From contig JAUVEQ010000132.1 of the NCBI GenBank assembly GCA_030594725.1, forward strand, positions 1-7,671: a DNA stretch of 7,671 nucleotides, read 5' to 3'. This document shows, in pieces, positions 1-6,089 of the stretch. Below the pieces are notes generated by a model. It was not told the DNA's origin. It ran no database searches and saw only the letters and a list, made by a program, of their open reading frames with translations. Position 1 is the first letter of the stretch, and each line of letters begins with the position of its first letter. The DNA is from Methanobacteriota archaeon. GTDB lineage: Archaea; Thermoplasmatota; DTKX01; GCA-020343715. The translations under genes were made by a program, and so were the position numbers.

Positions 1-145
1 CGGTCTTCTTGGGGGTGGTCTTCTTGGCCTCGGTCTTCTTGGCCTCGGTCTTCTTGGCGGCGTCCTTCTTGGGGGCGGCTCCCTTAGGGGCCTCCTTCTT
101 CGGAGCAGCCTTCTTCTCCGCGGCCTTCTTCTTATCTTCAGCCAT
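1..145 (-). CDS. Partial gene after rpl3: lysine-rich N-terminal tail, probably of ribosomal protein uL4
   Basis: Only the first 48 codons are inside the window; the rest lies beyond base 1. The start is ATG at 145, 14 bases after the uL3 stop and preceded by a strong Shine-Dalgarno run, so it is co-translated with rpl3. The visible protein opens MAEDKKKAAEKK and then repeats a five-residue unit of the form KK-x-x-A/P/E about eight times from residue 6 (for example KKEAP, KKDAA, KKTEA twice, KKTTP). Such a tail is disordered, highly basic and suited to binding RNA. No globular domain is visible. The gene after L3 in archaeal S10-type clusters is normally uL4, which is the basis of the call. 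uL23 is an alternative, because its eukaryotic homologue carries a Lys/Ala-rich N-terminal tail. That this is a real gene is nearly certain; its identity is inferred from position only. Confidence 0.6.
   Translation of the reverse strand, partial: MAEDKKKAAEKKAAPKKEAPKGAAPKKDAAKKTEAKKTEAKKTTPKKT
11..55 (-). repeat. 15-base tandem repeat encoding KKTEA pentads
   Basis: On the minus strand AAGAAGACCGAGGCC occurs twice exactly in tandem (55-41 and 40-26). A third, diverged copy ending in ACCCCC occupies 25-11, and the first ten bases of a fourth reach the window edge. Each unit is five codons, so the repeats stay in frame and give KKTEA-KKTEA-KKTTP-KKT. Near-identity at the DNA level suggests recent expansion by slippage inside the tail. 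Confidence 0.85.
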
Positions 146-150
146 CTTCG

Positions 151-159
151 ATCCCCCCT
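151..159 (-). promoter_or_regulatory. Ribosome binding site of the gene after rpl3
   Basis: On the minus strand AGGGGGGAT lies directly after the rpl3 TGA and five bases before the ATG at 145. It resembles the archaeal Shine-Dalgarno consensus GGAGGTGATC with its centre purine-rich, and it supports the chosen start. Confidence 0.7.
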
Positions 160-1158
160 TCACGTTCCCTGCTTAGAGGCGGTGGATATGTAGCTGATCT
201 CCACCTCGTCCACGGCCTCGCCCCTGAACCGGGTCGGGTCTCTGAAGCGCACCAGGCGCTTTGCCGACCCGGGCACAGAACCATGGACCATCACCCACGG
301 GTTGCGGATCTCTCCGTAGTGGAGGAAGCCCCCGTCGGGGTTGATCTCGGCACCGTCCTCGCCGACGCGCAGAATGCGCTTGTTGAACTCGGTGCGCTGG
401 TGGTAACCCACCTGTCCCGCCAGGGGGACCTCGCGCCGGACGAAATGGGGGTTCCATGGGCCCATGGCACCCACCTTCCTGCGGTGCTTGCTGTCCTTGT
501 GGTGCAAGAGCTTGATGCCCCATCGCTTGGGTGCGCCCTGGAAGCCCTTGCCCTTGGTGATGGCGATGATGTCGATCATCTGTCCATCTCCCACGAAGTC
601 GTTGATCTTGATCTCCTTGCCGATGAGGCCCTTGGCGAAATCGAGGCGCTCCTTGAGGTCCGAGCCGCTGATACGCAGCTCCATGACGTCCGGGACCTTC
701 TTGGGTATGCCGGTGATGAGCTTGGGTTGGGTCACCGCGATGACCCTGATGTCCTCGACCTCTGATAGGTCGATCTTGTCCAATTTCTTGAGCGATTTGA
801 CCTTGTTGGGTATCATCACCCTGTTGCCCAGCTCCTTGTCCAGCTTCTTGGTCCAGAACTCTGTCATGGATTCCAAGCCGTATACGGTCATCCGGTACAG
901 GCGCACGGCCACGACCTTCATCGCCGGCACCTCTATGATGGTGACCGGTATCGATACCTCCTGTCCGGCGGTGGTCGATTCCTTCCGGTAGTCCCGGATG
1001 AAGGCGTGGGTCATGCCGACCTTGTAACCAGCGAAGCCCTGGATCCGTGGCTCGCCCTCTACATCAGGCCAGCTACTGAAGCGGCCGATGTGTCCCTTTG
1101 CCCGCTTCCTGGGCGAATAGCCCATCGATCCTCTCTTTGGATGGTGCTTGTCAGCCAT
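160..1158 (-). CDS. rpl3: Large-subunit ribosomal protein uL3 (L3)
   Basis: A 332-residue protein, the normal size for archaeal uL3, which binds 23S rRNA near the peptidyl-transferase centre and starts large-subunit assembly. Family landmarks in order: the N-terminal HHPKRGSMGYSPRKRAKG segment (residues 5-22), GFAGYKVGMTH (41-51), PVTIIEVP (71-78), TKGKGFQGAPKRWG (201-214), GPWNP (233-237), GQVGYHQRTEFNKR (248-261), GGFLHYG (276-282), GSVPGSAKRLVRFR (293-306) and the C-terminal YIS-x-x-SKQG. At 236 the sequence has Asn where eukaryotic L3 has the modified His of its WHP motif; as I recall, some euryarchaeal L3 proteins also have Asn there. The ATG at 1158 is chosen because it gives the family N-terminus and follows a strong GGAGGGA Shine-Dalgarno. 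It is the first gene of a leftward ribosomal operon, followed after 14 bases by the lysine-tailed gene. Confidence 0.98.
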   Translation of the reverse strand: MADKHHPKRGSMGYSPRKRAKGHIGRFSSWPDVEGEPRIQGFAGYKVGMTHAFIRDYRKESTTAGQEVSIPVTIIEVPAMKVVAVRLYRMTVYGLESMTEFWTKKLDKELGNRVMIPNKVKSLKKLDKIDLSEVEDIRVIAVTQPKLITGIPKKVPDVMELRISGSDLKERLDFAKGLIGKEIKINDFVGDGQMIDIIAITKGKGFQGAPKRWGIKLLHHKDSKHRRKVGAMGPWNPHFVRREVPLAGQVGYHQRTEFNKRILRVGEDGAEINPDGGFLHYGEIRNPWVMVHGSVPGSAKRLVRFRDPTRFRGEAVDEVEISYISTASKQGT

Positions 1159-1397
1159 CTTTTTTGTCCCTCCTGGAGGGATGGGCCACCATCGACAGAG
1201 GGGTTGCTCCCCCTGGGTGCATTGCCCCGCGACGAGGCCCTATCAACCGCCCTGTGGTTTCCCGGTGATGTACCACCGGTCGCAAGCCGTAACAGCCATA
1301 GCGCCCTTCTTGGGTCCAAGGTGACCCAGGGCATTGGTGGGATGCCGCAGCATTGCCCCCAAAAAACTGTTTGGCTGGCTATCCACTGGGGTGGAGT
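1159..1397 (-). other. Long untranslated leader of rpl3 with possible RNA structure
   Basis: About 390 bases separate rpl3 from thpR, and I see no credible gene there. If transcription starts about 25 bases past the TATA box at 1418-1427, some 240 bases of this region lie in the rpl3 leader, long for an archaeon. Possible helices: an uninterrupted six-pair stem CCGGTG/CACCGG with a six-base loop (1262-1279); a bulged hairpin with two five-pair segments (1303-1332); and a long-range CAGCCA/TGGCTG pairing (1372-1377 with 1293-1298). The ten-mer GCATTGCCCC occurs twice on the plus strand (1219-1228, 1350-1359). It could be an autoregulatory leader or an independent small RNA. I did not find hallmarks of SRP RNA, RNase P RNA or tRNA. 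The rest of the gap, 1428-1517, holds only a short inverted repeat, GCATG-N6-CATGC at 1442-1457. Confidence 0.4.
1167..1181 (-). promoter_or_regulatory. rpl3: Palindromic ribosome binding site of rpl3
   Basis: On the minus strand TCCCTCC-A-GGAGGGA is a perfect palindrome with seven-base arms. The 3' arm, GGAGGGA, is the Shine-Dalgarno site, ending eight bases before the ATG at 1158. In RNA a hairpin of about four or five pairs with a loop of CCAGG or similar could hide the site from the ribosome. The binding site itself is secure; a regulatory role for the palindrome is inference. Confidence 0.75.
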
Positions 1398-1417
1398 AAC
1401 CGGGGCATAGGGCTTCC

Positions 1418-1427
1418 TATATTTAAA
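1418..1427 (-). promoter_or_regulatory. TATA box of the ribosomal operon
   Basis: The minus strand reads TTTAAATATA, a strong archaeal TATA element and the only AT-rich block in an otherwise GC-rich gap. The expected transcript start is near 1397, leaving a long leader before rpl3. The plus-strand reading, TATATTTAAA, is also AT-rich enough to be bound, so rightward activity cannot be excluded. An inverted repeat (GCATG-N6-CATGC, 1442-1457) lies about 15 bases upstream in the minus orientation. Confidence 0.6.
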
Positions 1428-1517
1428 CGTTGGGGGTTCCAGCATGCCTGGCCATGCCCGCTGACAGTGAGATTCCAAGGGGGTGGATCGAGGGACGGGG
1501 CGAGGTATGGGCCGTCG

Positions 1518-1526
1518 AATACATTA
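1518..1526 (+). promoter_or_regulatory. Weak TATA-like element before thpR
   Basis: AATACATTA preceded by CG lies 23-31 bases before the thpR ATG. That spacing would place the transcript start at or next to the start codon, giving a leaderless message. The absence of a good Shine-Dalgarno before 1549 fits this. The match to a TATA box is poor. Confidence 0.3.
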
Positions 1527-1548
1527 GCACGGTGGTAGATGTTGGTCC

Positions 1549-2106
1549 ATGGCCTTCAGGGCGTTCGTGTCGGTGGACGTGGGGGACAGGATCGACTGGC
1601 ATTCCCTCAGGAAGGAGCTGGCGGATGTCGACAGGGGCGTTCGTGCCGTCAAGACCGAGCAGCTGCACCTCACCCTCAGGTTCCTCGGGGACACGGACGA
1701 GGGGCTTGTGGACGACCTGCAGGAACTGATGGACAGATCGGTGGAGGACATATCCCCATTCCGATTGACCTTCCAAGGAGTGGGTGCCTTCCCCAATGCG
1801 CGGAAGCCGAGGGTCGTCTGGATCGGTCTCGAGGGCGCCGAGCCGTTGTCCGTCATCTCCGAACAGCTGGAGAGGGGTGTGGTGAAGCTGGGTTTCGTCC
1901 CAGAGAAGCGTGGATTCCGGCCCCACGCCACCGTGGCCAGGATCAAGAACGTGCGGCGAGCCGGCAGGCTCTCCTCGCTGATCGAGCGATGGAGCGACGG
2001 CCATTTCGGATCTATGGAGGTGGACAGCATCCACCTCAAGAGCTCCCAGCTCACTCCCCAGGGCGCCATCCACACCACGGTGCACACCTCCCGTTTGATG
2101 GACTGA
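1549..2106 (+). CDS. thpR: RNA 2',3'-cyclic phosphodiesterase (2H phosphoesterase family, LigT-like)
   Basis: A 185-residue cytoplasmic enzyme, typical length for ThpR. The family hydrolyses RNA 2',3'-cyclic phosphates to 2'-phosphates and is linked to tRNA splicing and RNA end repair; some members also ligate tRNA halves in vitro. Both catalytic HxTx motifs are present: H40-L-T42-L within LHLTLRFLG, and H126-A-T128-V within PHATVARIK. The opening RAFVSVD matches the first strand of the family, and the spacing of about 86 residues between the motifs is as expected. The two lobes of the pseudo-symmetric 2H fold correspond roughly to residues 1-95 and 96-185. The ATG at 1549 gives the normal N-terminus. 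It is divergent from the ribosomal operon and separated by 91 bases from the next gene, which has its own promoter, so it is probably monocistronic. Confidence 0.95.
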   Translation: MAFRAFVSVDVGDRIDWHSLRKELADVDRGVRAVKTEQLHLTLRFLGDTDEGLVDDLQELMDRSVEDISPFRLTFQGVGAFPNARKPRVVWIGLEGAEPLSVISEQLERGVVKLGFVPEKRGFRPHATVARIKNVRRAGRLSSLIERWSDGHFGSMEVDSIHLKSSQLTPQGAIHTTVHTSRLMD

Positions 2107-2143
2107 CGGGGGCCGTGGCTGGTTCCCGAGTCAAACAACCAAC

Positions 2144-2162
2144 ATCAAAAGGTTAATAATAA
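2144..2162 (+). promoter_or_regulatory. BRE/TATA promoter of the 1260-residue surface protein
   Basis: The purine-rich ATCAAAAGG (2144-2152) resembles a TFB-recognition element and runs into TTAATAATAA (2153-2162), a good archaeal TATA box. A start about 25 bases downstream (near 2182) would leave a leader of roughly 15 bases containing the Shine-Dalgarno site. A GTG at 2168 would fall upstream of this start, which argues against its use. Confidence 0.6.
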
Positions 2163-2184
2163 GACTGGTGATATCGACACCAAT

Positions 2185-2197
2185 AGGATGGGGATCC
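2185..2197 (+). promoter_or_regulatory. Ribosome binding site fixing the ATG at 2198
   Basis: AGGATGGGGATCC abuts the ATG and matches the extended archaeal Shine-Dalgarno AGGAGGTGATCC apart from one inserted and one changed base. It lies inside the longer open frame that begins at GTG 2168, so translation should begin at 2198, immediately before a clean signal peptide. The block also forms a small inverted repeat, GGAT-GGGG-ATCC. Confidence 0.65.
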
Positions 2198-5100
2198 ATG
2201 CGAAACGCTAGATTCTTGATTACATTGGCAGGTGCGATGTTGTTCCTCGTCATCGCCTTCTCGATGAGCGCGATGGCCGAAGAGGTGACGCCTCCGCCGG
2301 GCGGCGATTGGGACCTGTCTGCCGGAACGTGGGAATTCACCGGCAAGACCGGTTACGTGGACGGCAACATCAATCTGCACTCGAACGCCCAGTTCACGGT
2401 CGAGGATTCCACACTGATCGTCAACCATAGCTTCGTCGTGAACCCCTATGCCAGCCTGGTCATCAAGAACTCCACGATCAAGTTCGGTAGCACCATCGAC
2501 CTGGTGAGCCGGTTCGAGGTGATGGATTACGCCACCGTGACCATCACCGACGCCGACATGGACCGCTTCACCACGAACGACGCCTCGGTGATCATGTCCA
2601 ATACCAGTATCAACTACGATTGGCTGGTCATGGTGAACTCCACCTTCACGATGAGCAATTCCTTCGTGTACGATTGCGGTGAGTACTCACCAGGGCCGCT
2701 CGTCGAGGATGGGTTGGTCATTCACACCAAGAACGCGATCATCGAAGGGACCAACATCTCCGGGGGTTACTACGGGATAATCGCGGACAGGGCCGATGCC
2801 CTGATCCTGGACAACGTGACCGTGTCCGATTGCGAGATCGGCATGTTGATGGTGGGCACCAGGGATTCCCAGGTCAATAGATGCAAGTTCCTGAACAACA
2901 ACATCTATGGAGTGCTGATCAGGGGCTTCAGTGGCAATGTGCGGCTCGAATCATCGGTGGTCGCAGGCAACGGACAGGCCAACGTGTACATGTCCCTCAC
3001 CTCTGGTTTCACGAACACGATGATCAATTGCACCATCGGTCCCGGAGGACGGGTGGGCATGTACCTCGAGGAGGTCTTGGACTGGGACATCAGGGACAAC
3101 ACCATAATCGGTTGCCAGATCGGGATCGACCTCAATGCTGGTGACCTTGACCTCATCAACAACAAGGTCTCCGATTGCGCGGTGGGCGTCAATGTCTTCG
3201 GTGACGGGGAGATCCGCTTCGTGGACCTCCACCTGACCAACACCTCTATAGATGTGGACGCCGAGCCCAGGGTGAACATCACTGCCCTCAACATCATGCG
3301 ATGGGAGGATGTGACCGGGAACCTGGCATGCGTCCTCGAGACCGTACTGGACGGCATAGTCGAACTAGAGTCCTGCCATCTCTCCTTCGAGAACCGGCAA
3401 GGGGTGCCCACGGGCCTCCGGGCCGCCAGACGCGGGACGATGAACATCTACAACTCGACCATGGACAGCCCTGTCTCTGGCGAGTGGATCGGTCACATGG
3501 ACGACGGTTCCCGGGTCGCGTTCAAGTGGACGACCTTCCTGGACCTGGGGACCTTGAAGACTGGACCCCGGGAGTTAGGGCTGTTCATCGGGGGAAGCGG
3601 AGATGTGGAGGAGATCGAGGTCCGAGACTCCATTGTCGGTCTGGTGATAGGCAGGGCGAAGGCCAATTTCATAAACATTTCCATCAGGGACTGCCAGATC
3701 GGCATAGTGACCGATGGTGCCCTGGGAATAGGGGGCGCGGAAATCCGCGGCCTGCTCATCGAGCGATGCGATGTATCGGTCGTGGCCAGGTCGGATGGTA
3801 GTCTGTCGGTAACCGATGGCGTGTTCCATCTTGGCTCGGGGACCGGTTTCGACCTTTCCAATAGCACCATCTCCCTCAGGGACACCTGGGTCTCGGCCCC
3901 GGCGCCTGGCGAGCTCACCGCGGCGCTCAGGGACCTCTCCATCCTGAACCTGATCAACTCTGTGTCCAGCCAGGACTTCTCGATCGGGCCGAACCTCAAC
4001 TCGGTCAACATCTTCTGGTACCTGAACCTCACCCTGCGGTACCTCTCCGACGGCTCGCCCCTCTCGGACGCGAGGGTATCCATCAACGAGCTCAACGGAC
4101 TTCCTGTGAAGACCGACCTCGATGCGGGAGCCGATGGCGTGATCGAGACGATCGAGCTCCGGGAGAGGTCCCTCATCCCCGACGAGGTGATCACCACACC
4201 CCACACCGTCACGGTGACCTTGGGGGGGCTCGAGGACTCCTTCACCCTATTGATGGACGGTTCGATGGACCATACCTTCGACCTGGACAACTACCCCCCC
4301 ATGCTCGTCATCCTCTCGCCGGAGGACGGCTCGCTGCACAATGTCGATACCATCACCTTCACGGGCGAGGCATGGGACGCTGTGATAACCGAGACCGAGG
4401 GTCTCCGGTCCATGGCCTATCGTGTGGACGGTGGCAACTGGACCCCGATGGAACTGCCCGCAGTGAAGGCATGGACCTTCGATCTCACCCTGGAGGACGG
4501 GTTCCACGTGGTGGAGGTCGAGGTCTACGACAATATCGGCAACCACAACACTGACTCGGTGACCGTGGAGCTGGACGCGGCGCCGCCTGACCTGATAGTG
4601 CTCGCCCCAGAGGAGGGGCATATCACCAACCAGACCAGCCTGCTGGTGATCGGGGTGTCCGACCCCGGCGCTGAGGTGACGGTGAACGGTGTTGTCGTCG
4701 ATGTCTCGGTCGATGGTACGTTCAATCACACCCTGGAACTGGAGGAGGGTGGGAACGCGATCGTGATCATCGCCACCGATGGCATCGGGAATTCCCGAAC
4801 GGAAACGCGGAACGTCACCCTGGACACCATCCCACCCGAGGTCATCTTGGACCAAGAGGGGCCGTGGATCACCAACGAGCCGACGTTCGTGCTCTCGGGG
4901 ACCAAGGAGGTGAACGCCTCGATCTACGTCAACGGCTTCTTGAACGGGTACTACGGCTCGGACAGGTTCACCACCACCCTAGACCTGGAGGAGGGTCTGA
5001 ACCCCGTGCTCATCTTCTCCGTCGACGTGGCAGGCAACAACTGGACCTCGAACCTGATCATCGAGCGGGACAGCACCCCGCCGACCCTGCAAGTGGCGAG

Positions 5101-5980
5101 GCTGCCAGAATTCACCAACGATGACATCGTGACCGTGCAGGGAAGCGTGAACGACCCGGATGCCCTCGTGACGGTGAACGGCGTGGAGGTGACCTTGAGC
5201 GGTCTCACCTTCGCCTACCAGATCACCCTCACGTTGGGCGAGAACACCATCACGGTGGAGGCGAGGGACGTACTCGGTAACGAGGCCGAACCAGATGTCC
5301 AGGTTGTCACCCTGGACAACGTTCCACCTGTCCTCATCATCGACACGCCCAAGTACGTCCAGACCTACCAGGACCAGCAGAACCTCTCCGGCACCACGGA
5401 GCCTGGCCTGCCAGTCGTGGTGTTCGTGCTATACGGTGGATACACCATGACCTACAACGTCATCGCCGACGACGACGGTTCCTTCTTCGTGGTGGTCGCC
5501 CTGCCTCAGGTGGGTAACCACACCGTAACGGTCACCGTTGACGACCTGGCCGGGAACAGGGCCACCGAGGAGCTGTACTTCGACCGCCTCAGGCCGGAGG
5601 CGCCTCCGCCGGTCGAGCCCGAGGGTCCCAGCTGGTTGGAGGACAACTGGGCCTACCTGATCCTGGGAGCGGCGCTTATCGCCTCCCTGGCGGTATGGAT
5701 GATGGTCCTGTCTGCCACCAAGCGGAAGAAGGAGGCCATGAGGGCACGGGCACTGGCCGCCCGCGAGGCCGCCGCCAAGACGGAGGCCCAGGAGGACTGG
5801 GAGGACGAGGACGAGGTCGAGGACGAGGTCGAGGACCTTGACGATGAGGAGAAAGAGTCAGAAGCGGACCTCCAAGAGGGCGACGATGAGGCTGATGAGG
5901 GATCTTGGGAGGAGGACGAGGAGGATTCCGATGAGGACTCCGATGAGGGACCACCGGAGGACAGGGAGCAGATATCCTGA
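2198..5980 (+). CDS. Giant cell-surface protein: beta-helix, Ig-like repeats, membrane anchor, acidic tail
   Basis: A 1260-residue type I membrane protein; no enzymatic residues or specific ligand can be named. In order: signal peptide (1-27, RNAR then a hydrophobic core, cleavage after SAMA); right-handed parallel beta-helix of the NosD/pectate-lyase-like type, about 45-600, clearest at 191-369 with coils of 21-25 residues that repeat a Gly-hydrophobic turn (G193, G215, G238, G287, G309, G330) and an Asn/Cys turn (C212, N234, N258, C306, C327), plus more coils near 490-570; a beta-sandwich-like linker (602-698); five Ig-like repeats starting at the Pro-Pro pairs near 700, 796, 879, 961 and 1043, with VxVNG and D-x-x-GN motifs like glucodextranase-B/bacterial Ig domains; a Pro-rich hinge (1133-1145); a transmembrane helix (1153-1171); a basic stop-transfer run TKRKK; and a cytoplasmic tail to 1260 dominated by Glu and Asp. 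About 20 N-x-S/T sequons suggest glycosylation. It is a likely adhesin or cell-envelope component. An in-frame GTG at 2168 would add ten residues but lacks support. Confidence 0.9.
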   Translation: MRNARFLITLAGAMLFLVIAFSMSAMAEEVTPPPGGDWDLSAGTWEFTGKTGYVDGNINLHSNAQFTVEDSTLIVNHSFVVNPYASLVIKNSTIKFGSTIDLVSRFEVMDYATVTITDADMDRFTTNDASVIMSNTSINYDWLVMVNSTFTMSNSFVYDCGEYSPGPLVEDGLVIHTKNAIIEGTNISGGYYGIIADRADALILDNVTVSDCEIGMLMVGTRDSQVNRCKFLNNNIYGVLIRGFSGNVRLESSVVAGNGQANVYMSLTSGFTNTMINCTIGPGGRVGMYLEEVLDWDIRDNTIIGCQIGIDLNAGDLDLINNKVSDCAVGVNVFGDGEIRFVDLHLTNTSIDVDAEPRVNITALNIMRWEDVTGNLACVLETVLDGIVELESCHLSFENRQGVPTGLRAARRGTMNIYNSTMDSPVSGEWIGHMDDGSRVAFKWTTFLDLGTLKTGPRELGLFIGGSGDVEEIEVRDSIVGLVIGRAKANFINISIRDCQIGIVTDGALGIGGAEIRGLLIERCDVSVVARSDGSLSVTDGVFHLGSGTGFDLSNSTISLRDTWVSAPAPGELTAALRDLSILNLINSVSSQDFSIGPNLNSVNIFWYLNLTLRYLSDGSPLSDARVSINELNGLPVKTDLDAGADGVIETIELRERSLIPDEVITTPHTVTVTLGGLEDSFTLLMDGSMDHTFDLDNYPPMLVILSPEDGSLHNVDTITFTGEAWDAVITETEGLRSMAYRVDGGNWTPMELPAVKAWTFDLTLEDGFHVVEVEVYDNIGNHNTDSVTVELDAAPPDLIVLAPEEGHITNQTSLLVIGVSDPGAEVTVNGVVVDVSVDGTFNHTLELEEGGNAIVIIATDGIGNSRTETRNVTLDTIPPEVILDQEGPWITNEPTFVLSGTKEVNASIYVNGFLNGYYGSDRFTTTLDLEEGLNPVLIFSVDVAGNNWTSNLIIERDSTPPTLQVARLPEFTNDDIVTVQGSVNDPDALVTVNGVEVTLSGLTFAYQITLTLGENTITVEARDVLGNEAEPDVQVVTLDNVPPVLIIDTPKYVQTYQDQQNLSGTTEPGLPVVVFVLYGGYTMTYNVIADDDGSFFVVVALPQVGNHTVTVTVDDLAGNRATEELYFDRLRPEAPPPVEPEGPSWLEDNWAYLILGAALIASLAVWMMVLSATKRKKEAMRARALAAREAAAKTEAQEDWEDEDEVEDEVEDLDDEEKESEADLQEGDDEADEGSWEEDEEDSDEDSDEGPPEDREQIS
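5807..5836 (+). repeat. 12-base tandem repeat in the acidic tail
   Basis: GAGGACGAGGTC occurs twice in tandem (5807-5818, 5819-5830), followed by half a copy. It encodes EDEV-EDEV-ED at about residues 1204-1213 of the surface protein, within a wider low-complexity Glu/Asp stretch that also contains a DSDEDSDEG block near 5930-5950. Confidence 0.8.
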
Positions 5981-6025
5981 CCAGCGGACCTATCGATTCG
6001 CCCAGTTGATAATATCAGATGAATC

Positions 6026-6035
6026 TATTTATATG
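6026..6035 (+). promoter_or_regulatory. TATA box of the 508-residue surface protein
   Basis: TATTTATATG in the 109-base gap is a close match to the archaeal TATA consensus. The expected start is near 6057, giving a leader of about 30 bases before the ATG at 6090. An 11-base palindrome, TGATAATATCA (6007-6017), sits just upstream and might be an operator, though its AT-richness makes chance plausible. No T-run terminator for the preceding gene is visible in the gap. Confidence 0.7.
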
Positions 6036-6069
6036 CCAGTCCCCCTGGGCCTGGACAGTTAGCAGACTA

Positions 6070-6081
6070 CCTCCTGGAGGG
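6070..6081 (+). promoter_or_regulatory. Palindromic ribosome binding site of the 508-residue gene
   Basis: CCTCC-T-GGAGG-G contains the Shine-Dalgarno GGAGGG, ending eight bases before the ATG at 6090. The preceding CCTCC is its exact complement, so the site lies in a perfect palindrome. The identical 12-mer CCTCCTGGAGGG occurs on the plus strand at 1169-1180, where it forms the rpl3 ribosome binding site in the opposite orientation. Confidence 0.75.
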
Positions 6082-6089
6082 CCCCTGGG

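Noticed and set aside
1006..1410. A plus-strand open frame of 134 codons opposite rpl3 and its leader
   Set aside because: It is antisense to conserved rpl3 codons, lacks a promoter and ribosome site, and resembles no protein I recognise.
1159..1427. SRP RNA, RNase P RNA or tRNA in the rpl3 leader
   Set aside because: No GGAAG/GGAGCA loop of SRP RNA, no GAGGAAAGUC-type RNase P core and no tRNA cloverleaf could be found on either strand.
1059..1478. A minus-strand open frame of 139 codons overlapping the 5' end of rpl3 and the leader
   Set aside because: It spans the rpl3 start in another frame, contains the TATA box region, and shows no family-like composition; it is a by-product of the high GC content.
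2168..2197. GTG at 2168 as the start of the 1260-residue protein
   Set aside because: It lies upstream of the expected transcript start and lacks a ribosome site, and it would add ten residues before the charged beginning of the signal peptide. The ATG at 2198 has a near-perfect extended Shine-Dalgarno.
6007..6017. TGATAATATCA palindrome as a specific operator
   Set aside because: It is short and AT-rich, and no convincing copy stands before the other genes; it is recorded only as a note in the promoter entry.
5981..6025. Transcription terminator after the 1260-residue gene
   Set aside because: No T-rich run or stable hairpin is visible there, so a terminator cannot be supported.
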